Shown here one piece after another: positions 16,612 through 23,472 of a stretch of DNA of 39,979 bases (positions are counted from its first letter, which is position 1; each line of letters starts with the position of its first letter). Location: the NCBI GenBank assembly GCA_934490165.1, contig CAKSTB010000024.1:1-39979 (forward strand). Reading direction: 5' to 3'. A program made the translations under genes and the position numbers. The stretch comes from an uncultured Ruminiclostridium sp. (GTDB lineage: Bacteria > Bacillota > Clostridia > Oscillospirales > Ruminococcaceae). Under the pieces are notes generated by a model, which was not told where the DNA came from, did no database searches, and saw nothing but the letters and a program-made list of their open reading frames with translations.

Positions 16612-16662
16612 TAGAAAAGTTTGCGATTTGTGAATTTCTCCGAATAATCCGAATTGCTGTTG

Positions 16663-16668
16663 TATAAT
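16663..16668 (+). promoter_or_regulatory. Possible -10 element for the XRE gene
   Basis: A perfect TATAAT lies 46 bases before the ATG at 16715. No good -35 is visible at 16-18 bases upstream, so activation or weak expression is possible. Confidence 0.4.
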
Positions 16669-16714
16669 TTCAACATGGATATCGGGTATTCTATAAGAGA
16701 GGAATGGTGATGAC

Positions 16715-17026
16715 ATGAATTTTGGCGATTGCCTTAAAAGTGTGCTTGATGACAGAGAAATTTCGCAAAGGGAGTTTGCCGGGCAGCTCAATATAGCTCC
16801 TACTACTCTGAACGGATATATAAAGAATACGCGACAGCCTGATTTTGAACTTGTTAAAAAGATTGCGAAAAAGCTTGATGTATCAGTGGATTATTTGTTC
16901 GGGATCGAGGACACCGACAGCCTTACTTCCGATGAAAGAGAGCTTATCTCAAGCTACAGGAAGATGAGCAGTGACGATAAACAACTGCTGATAAATCTAT
17001 CTGCTTCGCTGGTAAAACAGAAGTAA
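16715..17026 (+). CDS. XRE family transcriptional regulator
   Basis: The 103-residue protein has an N-terminal helix-turn-helix of the Cro/CI type at about residues 7-62 (REISQREFAGQLNIAPTTLNGYIKNTRQPDFELVKKIAKKLDVSVDYLFG). A short acidic tail follows (DERELISSYRKMSSDDKQLL), a form common in phage-like and chromosomal XRE repressors. It is too small to hold a separate sensing domain. GGTGAT lies 7 bases before the ATG, with AGAGG further upstream. It faces the small membrane protein gene across an inverted-repeat operator, so repression of that gene and perhaps itself is inferred. Confidence 0.92.
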   Translation: MNFGDCLKSVLDDREISQREFAGQLNIAPTTLNGYIKNTRQPDFELVKKIAKKLDVSVDYLFGIEDTDSLTSDERELISSYRKMSSDDKQLLINLSASLVKQK

Positions 17027-17041
17027 TATAATAACACAAAA

Positions 17042-17075
17042 ACCCCTTGCCGCAGATTTTCCTGCAACAAGGGGT
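17042..17075. terminator. Bidirectional terminator between XRE gene and oxidoreductase operon
   Basis: ACCCCTTG (17042-17049) pairs with CAAGGGGT (17068-17075), and GCAG/CTGC pairs further in. CGTTTTATT follows on plus and TTTTTGTG on minus. It serves both converging units. Confidence 0.8.
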
Positions 17076-17112
17076 CGTTTTATTAAATTCGCAATATGCC
17101 GCTTAGTCGGCA

Positions 17113-17643
17113 TTACTGTGCCATACCAAGCTCAATGGCCTTGATATTGGCATCGATAAGATGTGCTTTTTTAGGCGGGATAACCTTTGCCATGGCCTTC
17201 TTTACCGTTTCCATCGATGTGATATTTGTTTCTTTCAACAGCTTTCCTACAAGGATAATATTCGCGAGACCCTTCATATCATGATCGTTAGCAAGAGCCG
17301 TTGCGGGAACGTAATATACATTGATATCCGTTCTGTCGCACTTTGCGTCAACAAGTGTGCTGTCGATAAGGACCGTACCGCCGGGTACAACGGAGTTTAT
17401 GAACTTGTCATAGCTCGGTGTATTCATAACGATAAGCGTATTCGGCGTATCAACAAGGGGCGAGCCTATCGGGTCGTCACTTATACATACTGAGCAGTTG
17501 CAGGTGCCGCCGCGCATTTCAGGACCATAGGACGGAAGCCACGAAACCTCCTTGTTCTCGTAAAGTCCGAAGTATGCGAGCATTTTGCCCATAAACAGTA
17601 TACCCTGTCCGCCGAAGCCTGCAAGCAGAATTTCGTTTGTCAT
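17113..17643 (-). CDS. 2-oxoacid:ferredoxin oxidoreductase, gamma subunit
   Basis: The 176-residue protein matches the gamma (KorC/VorC-type) domain of the pyruvate/2-oxoacid ferredoxin oxidoreductase family. It shows GFGGQGILFMGKMLAYFG at the N-terminus and SYGPEMRGGTCNCSVCISD near residues 38-56. It completes the heterotetramer encoded by the overlapping upstream genes, whose complex decarboxylates a 2-oxoacid to acyl-CoA and reduces ferredoxin. The substrate (2-oxoglutarate or branched-chain 2-oxoacid) cannot be fixed from sequence alone. Its start overlaps the beta gene stop by 4 bases. Confidence 0.93.
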   Translation of the reverse strand: MTNEILLAGFGGQGILFMGKMLAYFGLYENKEVSWLPSYGPEMRGGTCNCSVCISDDPIGSPLVDTPNTLIVMNTPSYDKFINSVVPGGTVLIDSTLVDAKCDRTDINVYYVPATALANDHDMKGLANIILVGKLLKETNITSMETVKKAMAKVIPPKKAHLIDANIKAIELGMAQ

Positions 17644-18380
17644 CTTATTGCACCCTCCTTGAATACGCCTAAAGGATAGTAAGGTATCATCTCTGTACGA
17701 ACTCTGTCAAGAGCCTCGATAGGTGTCTTGCCCCAGTTTGTAGGACAGGTCGAGAGAACCTCGATTATAGAGAAGCCCTGCTTGTTCTTCTGGAACTCAA
17801 AGCCCTTTCTGATAGCCTTTTTGGCAATATTTATATTCTTGGGGTCGATAACCGTTACACGCTCTGCAAGCGCAACGCCGCTTAAGGTCGACAGCATTTC
17901 GCATACTCTTACGGGGAAGCCCTCAACATCGGGGTTTCTGCCGTATGGAGTTGTCTGTGTTACCTGACCGGGGAGCGTGGTAGGCGCCATCTGACCGCCC
18001 GTCATACCATAGGTCGTGTTGTTGATGAATATAACGGTGATATTTTCGCCTCTTGTAGCGGCGTGAACGATCTCGGCAGTACCGATAGCCGCAAGGTCGC
18101 CGTCGCCCTGATATGTAAACACGAACTTATCGGGGTTAGCTCTCTTGATGCCTGTAGCTACCGCAGGAGCACGTCCGTGCGAAGCCTCAAGCATATCGCA
18201 TTCAAAATAATCATAAGCCATAACAGAGCAGCCGACAGGGCATACGCCGATGGTATCGCCCTCGATGCCCATTTCATCGATTACTTCGGCTACAAGTCTG
18301 TGTACTATACCGTGAGTACAGCCGGGGCAATAGTGGGTGGTCACGTCTGCCAGAGCGTGAGGTCTTTTAAATTCGGGCAT
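17640..18380 (-). CDS. 2-oxoacid:ferredoxin oxidoreductase, beta (TPP-binding) subunit
   Basis: The 246-residue subunit carries the thiamine pyrophosphate site: GDGDLAAIG...NNTTYGMTGGQMAPTT, the usual GDGxxxxIG to NN pattern. Cysteines in HYCPGCTHG and VCPVGCS are typical of KorB/VorA. It forms the active site together with the alpha subunit. It starts directly at the alpha stop (sharing one base), so translation is coupled. Confidence 0.95.
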   Translation of the reverse strand: MPEFKRPHALADVTTHYCPGCTHGIVHRLVAEVIDEMGIEGDTIGVCPVGCSVMAYDYFECDMLEASHGRAPAVATGIKRANPDKFVFTYQGDGDLAAIGTAEIVHAATRGENITVIFINNTTYGMTGGQMAPTTLPGQVTQTTPYGRNPDVEGFPVRVCEMLSTLSGVALAERVTVIDPKNINIAKKAIRKGFEFQKNKQGFSIIEVLSTCPTNWGKTPIEALDRVRTEMIPYYPLGVFKEGAIR

Positions 18381-19447
18381 TAGTTCTTACCTCCCATTTC
18401 TCTTAACTTTTCAAGTATCTCTGCGGGTTTCGGGATAACGCCGCCTGTTCTGCCGTAGAACTCAACGGGCTTCGAGCAGTTGAGAGCGATCTTTACATCG
18501 TCTACCATCTGACCCATCGACATCTCCACGCAAAGAACATTCTTTGCGTTCTTGCAGGCTTCGGCGATCTCCTTGGCAGGATAAGGCCAGAGAGTTACCG
18601 GTCTTACTATACCGACCTTGAGCCCCTCTTTTCTTGCCGCCTCAACTGCGGACTTTGCAAGTCTTGCAGTCGAACCGTAGGCTACAACGACCGTATCCGC
18701 GTCCTCGCAGTAGTCGCTGACAGCCTCTGTATGCTTTGCTTTCAGATCTTCATATCTTTCAAATCTTTCTCTTACATTATCCTCAAGCTGATCGGGCTTA
18801 AGGTAAAGAGAATTGATAATGTTGTGTTTTCTCTTGTTGCCGTGACCGCAGGCAGCCCACGGCTTCTTTGACGCATCGGACATCTTTATTTCGGTGTCCT
18901 CAAACGCTACAGGCTCCATCATCTGACCGAGAAGTCCGTCCGCCAGTATAACTGCGGGCATTCTGTACTCATCCGCAAGGTCAAACGCCTTGGTTACGGT
19001 ATCGACCATTTCCTGAACCGACGCGGGAGCAAATACGATAGCGTGGAAGTCGCCGTGACCGAGAGCGTGTGTTATCTGCCAATAGTCAGCCTGTGACGGC
19101 TGGATACCGCCAAGACCCGGACCGCCTCTTTGTACGTCTATTATAACGCAGGGCAGATCCGAACCGGCTATATAGCTTATTCCCTCTGTTTTAAGCGAAA
19201 TTCCGGGAGAGGATGATGATGTCATACATCTGATACCCGAGCCTGCACAGCCGTAAACCATATTTATAGCTGCGACCTCCGACTCAGCCTGTAAGAATAC
19301 GCCGCCTACCTTTGGCATTCTCTTTGACAGATATGCGGAAATTTCCGTCTGCGGCGTTATGGGATAACCGAAGAAGCACTTACAGCCTGCTCTGATAGCG
19401 GCTTCAGCCAGAGCTTCGTTACCCTTCATAAGACTTTTCTCAGCCAT
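18380..19447 (-). CDS. 2-oxoacid:ferredoxin oxidoreductase, alpha subunit
   Basis: The 355-residue protein is a KorA/VorB-type alpha subunit. It begins KGNEALAEAAIRAGCKCFFGYPITPQTEI, continues with AESEVAAINMVYGCAGSG and SSSSPGISLKTEGISY, and includes the transketolase C-terminal-like domain with VAYGSTARLAKSA. The frame can start at a GTG at 19456, but that codon overlaps the ribosome site. The ATG at 19447 has AGGAGG at ideal spacing. It overlaps the ferredoxin-like gene by 8 bases. NCBI-style names for such proteins are often VorB. Confidence 0.95.
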   Translation of the reverse strand: MAEKSLMKGNEALAEAAIRAGCKCFFGYPITPQTEISAYLSKRMPKVGGVFLQAESEVAAINMVYGCAGSGIRCMTSSSSPGISLKTEGISYIAGSDLPCVIIDVQRGGPGLGGIQPSQADYWQITHALGHGDFHAIVFAPASVQEMVDTVTKAFDLADEYRMPAVILADGLLGQMMEPVAFEDTEIKMSDASKKPWAACGHGNKRKHNIINSLYLKPDQLEDNVRERFERYEDLKAKHTEAVSDYCEDADTVVVAYGSTARLAKSAVEAARKEGLKVGIVRPVTLWPYPAKEIAEACKNAKNVLCVEMSMGQMVDDVKIALNCSKPVEFYGRTGGVIPKPAEILEKLREMGGKN

Positions 19448-19658
19448 TGTTGTCACCTCCTACAGTGATAGCGCAGTCGGGGCACATCATAGCGCACAGT
19501 GCACAAGCGATGCAAGCATCGTCATCTGTGCATACGGCGGTGTAGTAGCCCTTCTTGTTGAGCTTTTCCGTCTGTAAGGCAACTATTTTCTTCGGACAGG
19601 CTGTTGTGCACAGTCCGCAACCTTTACAGCGGTCAAAATCCACTTTCATTTTTGCCAT
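19440..19658 (-). CDS. 2-oxoacid:ferredoxin oxidoreductase, delta (2[4Fe-4S] ferredoxin) subunit
   Basis: The 72-residue protein has two CxxCxxCxxxC cluster motifs, Cys11/14/17/21 and Cys49/52/55/59, the usual bacterial ferredoxin fold. As delta subunit it would carry electrons from the TPP site to free ferredoxin. It is the first gene of the four-subunit cluster (delta-alpha-beta-gamma). Its ribosome site is GAAAGG. No clear promoter is seen in the 80-base gap to the ATPase gene, so co-transcription with that gene is likely. Confidence 0.94.
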   Translation of the reverse strand: MAKMKVDFDRCKGCGLCTTACPKKIVALQTEKLNKKGYYTAVCTDDDACIACALCAMMCPDCAITVGGDNNG

Positions 19659-19738
19659 ATTACTGACCTTTCCTTTCGCCTGTGATTTTTTGTATTCGGC
19701 TTACCATTCTAATTCGGTAAGGAAACAGCTTAGATCTG

Positions 19739-20401
19739 TTAGTCCGCAAAATCTTCCCAAAGCTTTTTGACATATACCTTTATAGGATACGCCTTGTCGA
19801 TCCCGTCAAGAAATTCCGCCTTTGCGGTCACTGCCGAAAGCGGAAGATCCGCCGCACGGCATACTCTGTCCGCATAGTCGACCGAGTCGTGTATTATGTT
19901 GCTGTCGGTTTCACTGCCGAGGTTTGTGTTATTTATTATTCCGTCACACTTCATGCCCGATGCGTTTTCTATCTCGTACATCAGCTGTAATGCTTCTTCG
20001 GGCTCTTTCGTGAGATATCTGCAACGGTTGATGACATACAGCATCTGTGTGTCGTATTTTTCAAATACTTTTCTGTATCTGCCGAGCGCTTTAGCACCCT
20101 CATCATCGCCGCCGACATCTATTATAATATATCCGTCACGGTCGGCAATTCCGTTCATATCAAAACCCAGTGCCGGAATGTCAAGGTTTGAGTTTGCGTA
20201 TGTCGGCACGGTAAGACTGATATTGTACTTGCCGAACAGCTCTTTGAAATCGGCTGTTCTGAAATAAGGATTTACGATATCCAGGTCAACGACTGTGACC
20301 TTTTCGCCTTTTGCGGCAAGGTCGAGCGCCATATTGACAGACACGTTTGTTTTACCCGAACCGTAATGTCCTGTTATTATATTTATCTTTTTAAAATCCA
20401 T
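19739..20401 (-). CDS. MinD/ParA-like P-loop ATPase
   Basis: The 220-residue protein starts with a deviant-type Walker region, INIITGHYGSGKTNVSVNMA, followed by VTVVDLDIVNPYFRTAD (switch I, with Asp) and YIIIDVGGDDEGAKALGRY (Walker B region). This matches the CobQ/MinD/ParA nucleotide-binding class. The partner is unknown; its place directly upstream of the oxidoreductase operon suggests a maturation or metal-cluster role, an inference only. The frame has an in-frame TTG at 20416; I use the ATG at 20401 with AAAAGGAT upstream. Confidence 0.85.
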   Translation of the reverse strand: MDFKKINIITGHYGSGKTNVSVNMALDLAAKGEKVTVVDLDIVNPYFRTADFKELFGKYNISLTVPTYANSNLDIPALGFDMNGIADRDGYIIIDVGGDDEGAKALGRYRKVFEKYDTQMLYVINRCRYLTKEPEEALQLMYEIENASGMKCDGIINNTNLGSETDSNIIHDSVDYADRVCRAADLPLSAVTAKAEFLDGIDKAYPIKVYVKKLWEDFAD

Positions 20402-20450
20402 TTTTATCCTTTTCAATACACCGCTTATTTACGGATAACTCAATAAATCA

Positions 20451-20479
20451 ATTATAACACTTTAAATTCCGTTTGTAAA
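20451..20479 (-). promoter_or_regulatory. SigA-type promoter of the ATPase-oxidoreductase operon
   Basis: TTTACA (20474-20479) and TATAAT (20451-20456) on the minus strand have a 17-base spacer. The start codon is 50 bases downstream. Confidence 0.88.
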
Positions 20480-20774
20480 TAGGCAATTTTGGTAAAATGC
20501 ATAAAGTCGGGGCTGAGTATGCGGTCGGTATTAGTCAAAATACAGATCAAAAGCGGGAAGCGATAATAAATTGCAGAGCGTTTTCATATTTTTTACCAAT
20601 AACTGTCGCAGTTCTTACGAATTTGCACCGTATGTGGATACAGGCGATATGTGCAGTAGTATACGAAAATTACAGACGGCGTATTCATAAGCAATAAGCC
20701 GCCGCGAAAATTAAAAAAGTTGCGTAATGCGGCATTGTCCGCCGGAAGCTGACGTTTTTCGTCTGTTGCCGTTC

Positions 20775-20803
20775 TTGACATTCGGAGAGTTATGTTGTAA
20801 AAT
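20775..20803 (+). promoter_or_regulatory. SigA-type promoter far upstream of rnj
   Basis: TTGACA (20775-20780) and TAAAAT (20798-20803) have a 17-base spacer. The next plus-strand gene starts at 21273, so the transcript would have a leader of about 460 bases. I see nothing else in 20480-20774. Confidence 0.8.
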
Positions 20804-20809
20804 ATAAAT

Positions 20810-21272
20810 TAAATACGGCTTTGCCGTAAACCCGGGTCAATACAGCGCGGCTGTAGCATAGCGGAAAAAGCAATATCGGCATAATAAAACCGGGCGTATG
20901 AATAACGGATTTATTTTAAGTAAATTATAAAACAAAAGAATAACGGAAAAGCGGCTTAAAGAAATTATATATTTTCCTTATGACACAGCATTTTAATTTC
21001 GATAGCACGAAAAGTCGGCAACATACAGGGCTTACGCAGATAAAGCCCCGCCGACAGTACTTATGACATTTTGACAATGCCGCTTGCAGTGAAAAGAGCC
21101 TGTATTATGTTACGGGTCAGCTTTGCTTTGTTTCAAAAGGGGGAGGTATACCCTTTTGGATGCACATTTTTTTCATTGCAGGATTTAGGGCAAGATTATA
21201 TTTTACCGCTTTTTCGTCTTGGAGGACGTATACATAAGATATAAGCGTCCGACGGAAGGAATGGTATTTTTA
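20810..21272 (+). other. Long structured 5' leader of the RNase J gene
   Basis: This stretch has no credible gene but several stems. TACAGC-GCG-GCTGTA is at 20841-20855. A two-tier hairpin pairs GTCGGC (21014-21019) with GCCGAC (21050-21055) and, inside it, GGGCTT (21028-21033) with AAGCCC (21043-21048), leaving an 8-base bulge on one side. CAAAAGGG (21134-21141) pairs with CCCTTTTG (21151-21158) and holds GGAGG in its loop. A 25-codon frame starts at the ATG at 21160 just after that hairpin. A second possible promoter (TTGCAG, N17, TATTTT) begins near 21175. Autoregulation or a cis-acting RNA is possible. Confidence 0.5.
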
Positions 21273-23444
21273 ATGGGAATTATTGACTCAAAAAACTTAT
21301 TGACTGCAACGGAAAGCATAAAGCCTAAAGCGCCGAAGCCTTATTCAAAGCGCAAGAAAAATCCTTTTGCAAAGCAGTTCAAGCTGACCGACAGAAACGC
21401 ACCGGAAAATATTGAAACCGATGCGCTGAAAAGCTCCAAGTCTGTATCGACAGGCAGAAAGGTGCTTACCGACAAAAGAGGTCCGGTGCTTTATGACAGA
21501 AAGCCGGTTCTTACCGATAACAGACAGAGCGGTAAGAAACCTGTACTGACCGACAACAGACAGAGTGAAAAGAAGCCCGTGCTTACCGACAACAGACAGA
21601 GTGAAAAGAAGCCTGTGCTTACCGACAACAGACAGAGCGAAAAGAAGCCTGTGCTTACCGATAACAGGCAGACTGACAAAAAAGCCGTGCTTACGGATAA
21701 CAAGCCGCACGGCAATAAAAACGAACAGCATAAGAATATGCAGTATCCGTCTTATTTTGCCGAGGACGATAAGAAGGAAAGCAGAAAGACACCTGTAAGA
21801 ATTATGTCGCTCGGCGGCGTAAACGAGATAGGCAAGAACATTTATGTTTACGAATGCTGCAACGATATATTCATCATTGACTGCGGACTTGCGTTCCCCG
21901 ATGATGATATGCTCGGTGTAGACCTTGTTATCCCCGATTTCACATATCTCGAAAAAAACAAGGAGAAGATAAGGGGCATAGTGCTCACCCACGGTCACGA
22001 GGATCATATCGGCGCACTGCCTTATTTCCTCAAAAAGATAAATGTACCTGTGTACGGCACAAGACTTACCCTCGGACTTGTTGAGGGCAAACTGCGCGAG
22101 CACGGTATATTGTCACAGTGCTCACTGAATGTCGTTGTACCGCGTCAGAATGTCAGAATGGGCTGTATGAGTGTTGAGTTTATCAGAGTAAACCACTCGA
22201 TCCCCGACGCGTGCGCTATGGCGGTGCATACACCCGCAGGCGTGATAGTGCACACAGGTGACTTCAAGGTCGACTATACGCCTATCGAGGGCGGAATTAT
22301 CGACCTTGCGCGTTTCGGCGAGCTCGGAAACAAGGGCGTGCTTGCGCTTCTGTCCGAGAGTACAAATGCAGAGCGTCCCGGATATACAGCGACCGAGAGA
22401 AAGGTCGGAGAGAGCTTCAAGAGCCTGTTTGCGGGAGCTGACGGCAAGCGAATAATTGTCGCAACGTTCTCCTCAAACATTCACAGAATACAGCAGATCA
22501 TAAACAACGCGGAGGCGTGGGGCAGAAAGGTCGCCGTTTCGGGCAGAAGTATGCTCAATGTGCTGACTACTGCGATAGAACTGAATTATATAAAAGTACC
22601 TCAGGGTATGCTTGTGGATATAGAAGATGTCAACAAGTATCCGCCCGAGAAGATGGTAATTATCACAACAGGCAGTCAGGGCGAACCGCTTTCCGCGCTG
22701 TCAAGAATGTCGTCGGGCGACCACAGACAGGTATCCATCACTCCGAACGACCTTATCATAATTTCGGCAACGCCGATACCCGGCAACGAGAAGTTTGTCG
22801 GCAAACTTGTAAACGAGCTTATGAAGCAGGGCGCTGAGGTCGTATACGAGGCTATGTACGAGGTTCACGTTTCTGGTCACGCCTGCCAGGATGAGCTTAA
22901 GATGATGCTCGCACTGACAAAGCCCAAATTCTTTATCCCGATACACGGCGAATACAAGCATATGAAAAAGCATGAGGGTCTTGCCATAAAGATGGGCATA
23001 CCCGAGGAAAATATATTCCTGCTCAATATCGGTCAGGTAGTTGAAACAGACAGCGTTGAGATGAAAATTGTCGGTCAGGTGCCCGCAGGCAAGGTGCTTG
23101 TTGACGGTCTTGGTGTCGGCGATGTCGGCTCGGTCGTACTGCGTGACAGAAAGCACCTGTCCGAGGACGGACTTATCGTTGTTGTCACTACCATAAACCG
23201 CGAAACAGGTATGGTAGCGGCAGGACCCGATATAGTATCAAGAGGATTTGTATATGTAAGAGAGTCCGAGGCGCTTATGGACGAGGCTAAACAGCTTGTA
23301 AAGAAAACTCTCCAGACGTGTGCTGACAGAAATATCCGTGAGTGGGGCAATATAAAGTCCAATGTAAGAGATGAGCTCGGCAACTTCATATTCCAGAAAA
23401 CAAAGCGAAACCCCATGATACTGCCTATAATAATGGAAGTATAA
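21273..23444 (+). CDS. rnj: Ribonuclease J with tandem-repeat N-terminal extension
   Basis: RNase J is a metallo-beta-lactamase/beta-CASP nuclease with endo- and 5'-3' exonuclease activity that drives mRNA decay and rRNA processing. The core has GGVNEIGKN, the zinc motif HGHEDH (residues 240-245 from this start), HTGDF, the beta-CASP region with TTGSQGEP and SGHACQDEL, and IPIHGEY. Before the core is an extension of about 165 residues, basic and disordered in look. It holds six 12-residue repeats of the form KPVLTDNRQSEK (21501-21716). I choose the ATG at 21273; the open frame reaches a TTG at 21219 that overlaps GGAGG, and an ATG at 21261 abuts the GGAAGGA site. The downstream gene is gdpP. 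Confidence 0.95.
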   Translation: MGIIDSKNLLTATESIKPKAPKPYSKRKKNPFAKQFKLTDRNAPENIETDALKSSKSVSTGRKVLTDKRGPVLYDRKPVLTDNRQSGKKPVLTDNRQSEKKPVLTDNRQSEKKPVLTDNRQSEKKPVLTDNRQTDKKAVLTDNKPHGNKNEQHKNMQYPSYFAEDDKKESRKTPVRIMSLGGVNEIGKNIYVYECCNDIFIIDCGLAFPDDDMLGVDLVIPDFTYLEKNKEKIRGIVLTHGHEDHIGALPYFLKKINVPVYGTRLTLGLVEGKLREHGILSQCSLNVVVPRQNVRMGCMSVEFIRVNHSIPDACAMAVHTPAGVIVHTGDFKVDYTPIEGGIIDLARFGELGNKGVLALLSESTNAERPGYTATERKVGESFKSLFAGADGKRIIVATFSSNIHRIQQIINNAEAWGRKVAVSGRSMLNVLTTAIELNYIKVPQGMLVDIEDVNKYPPEKMVIITTGSQGEPLSALSRMSSGDHRQVSITPNDLIIISATPIPGNEKFVGKLVNELMKQGAEVVYEAMYEVHVSGHACQDELKMMLALTKPKFFIPIHGEYKHMKKHEGLAIKMGIPEENIFLLNIGQVVETDSVEMKIVGQVPAGKVLVDGLGVGDVGSVVLRDRKHLSEDGLIVVVTTINRETGMVAAGPDIVSRGFVYVRESEALMDEAKQLVKKTLQTCADRNIREWGNIKSNVRDELGNFIFQKTKRNPMILPIIMEV
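21501..21716 (+). repeat. 36-bp tandem repeat, six units, inside rnj
   Basis: Six consecutive 36-base units each encode a variant of KPVLTDNRQSEK. Units two to four are nearly identical at DNA level; the first and last are diverged, and partial units (KVLTDK, GPVLYDR) precede them. The unit length is a multiple of three, so copy number can change without a frameshift. Confidence 0.95.
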
Positions 23445-23472
23445 AACAGTAAAAACAAAGGAGGCGCAGAAA

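Noticed and set aside
20497..20697. 66-codon plus-strand frame between the ATPase and RNase J genes
   Set aside because: No ribosome site, no recognisable motif, and no promoter just upstream.
21345..22103. 252-codon minus-strand frame with repeats
   Set aside because: It is the antisense image of the RNase J tandem repeats and core.
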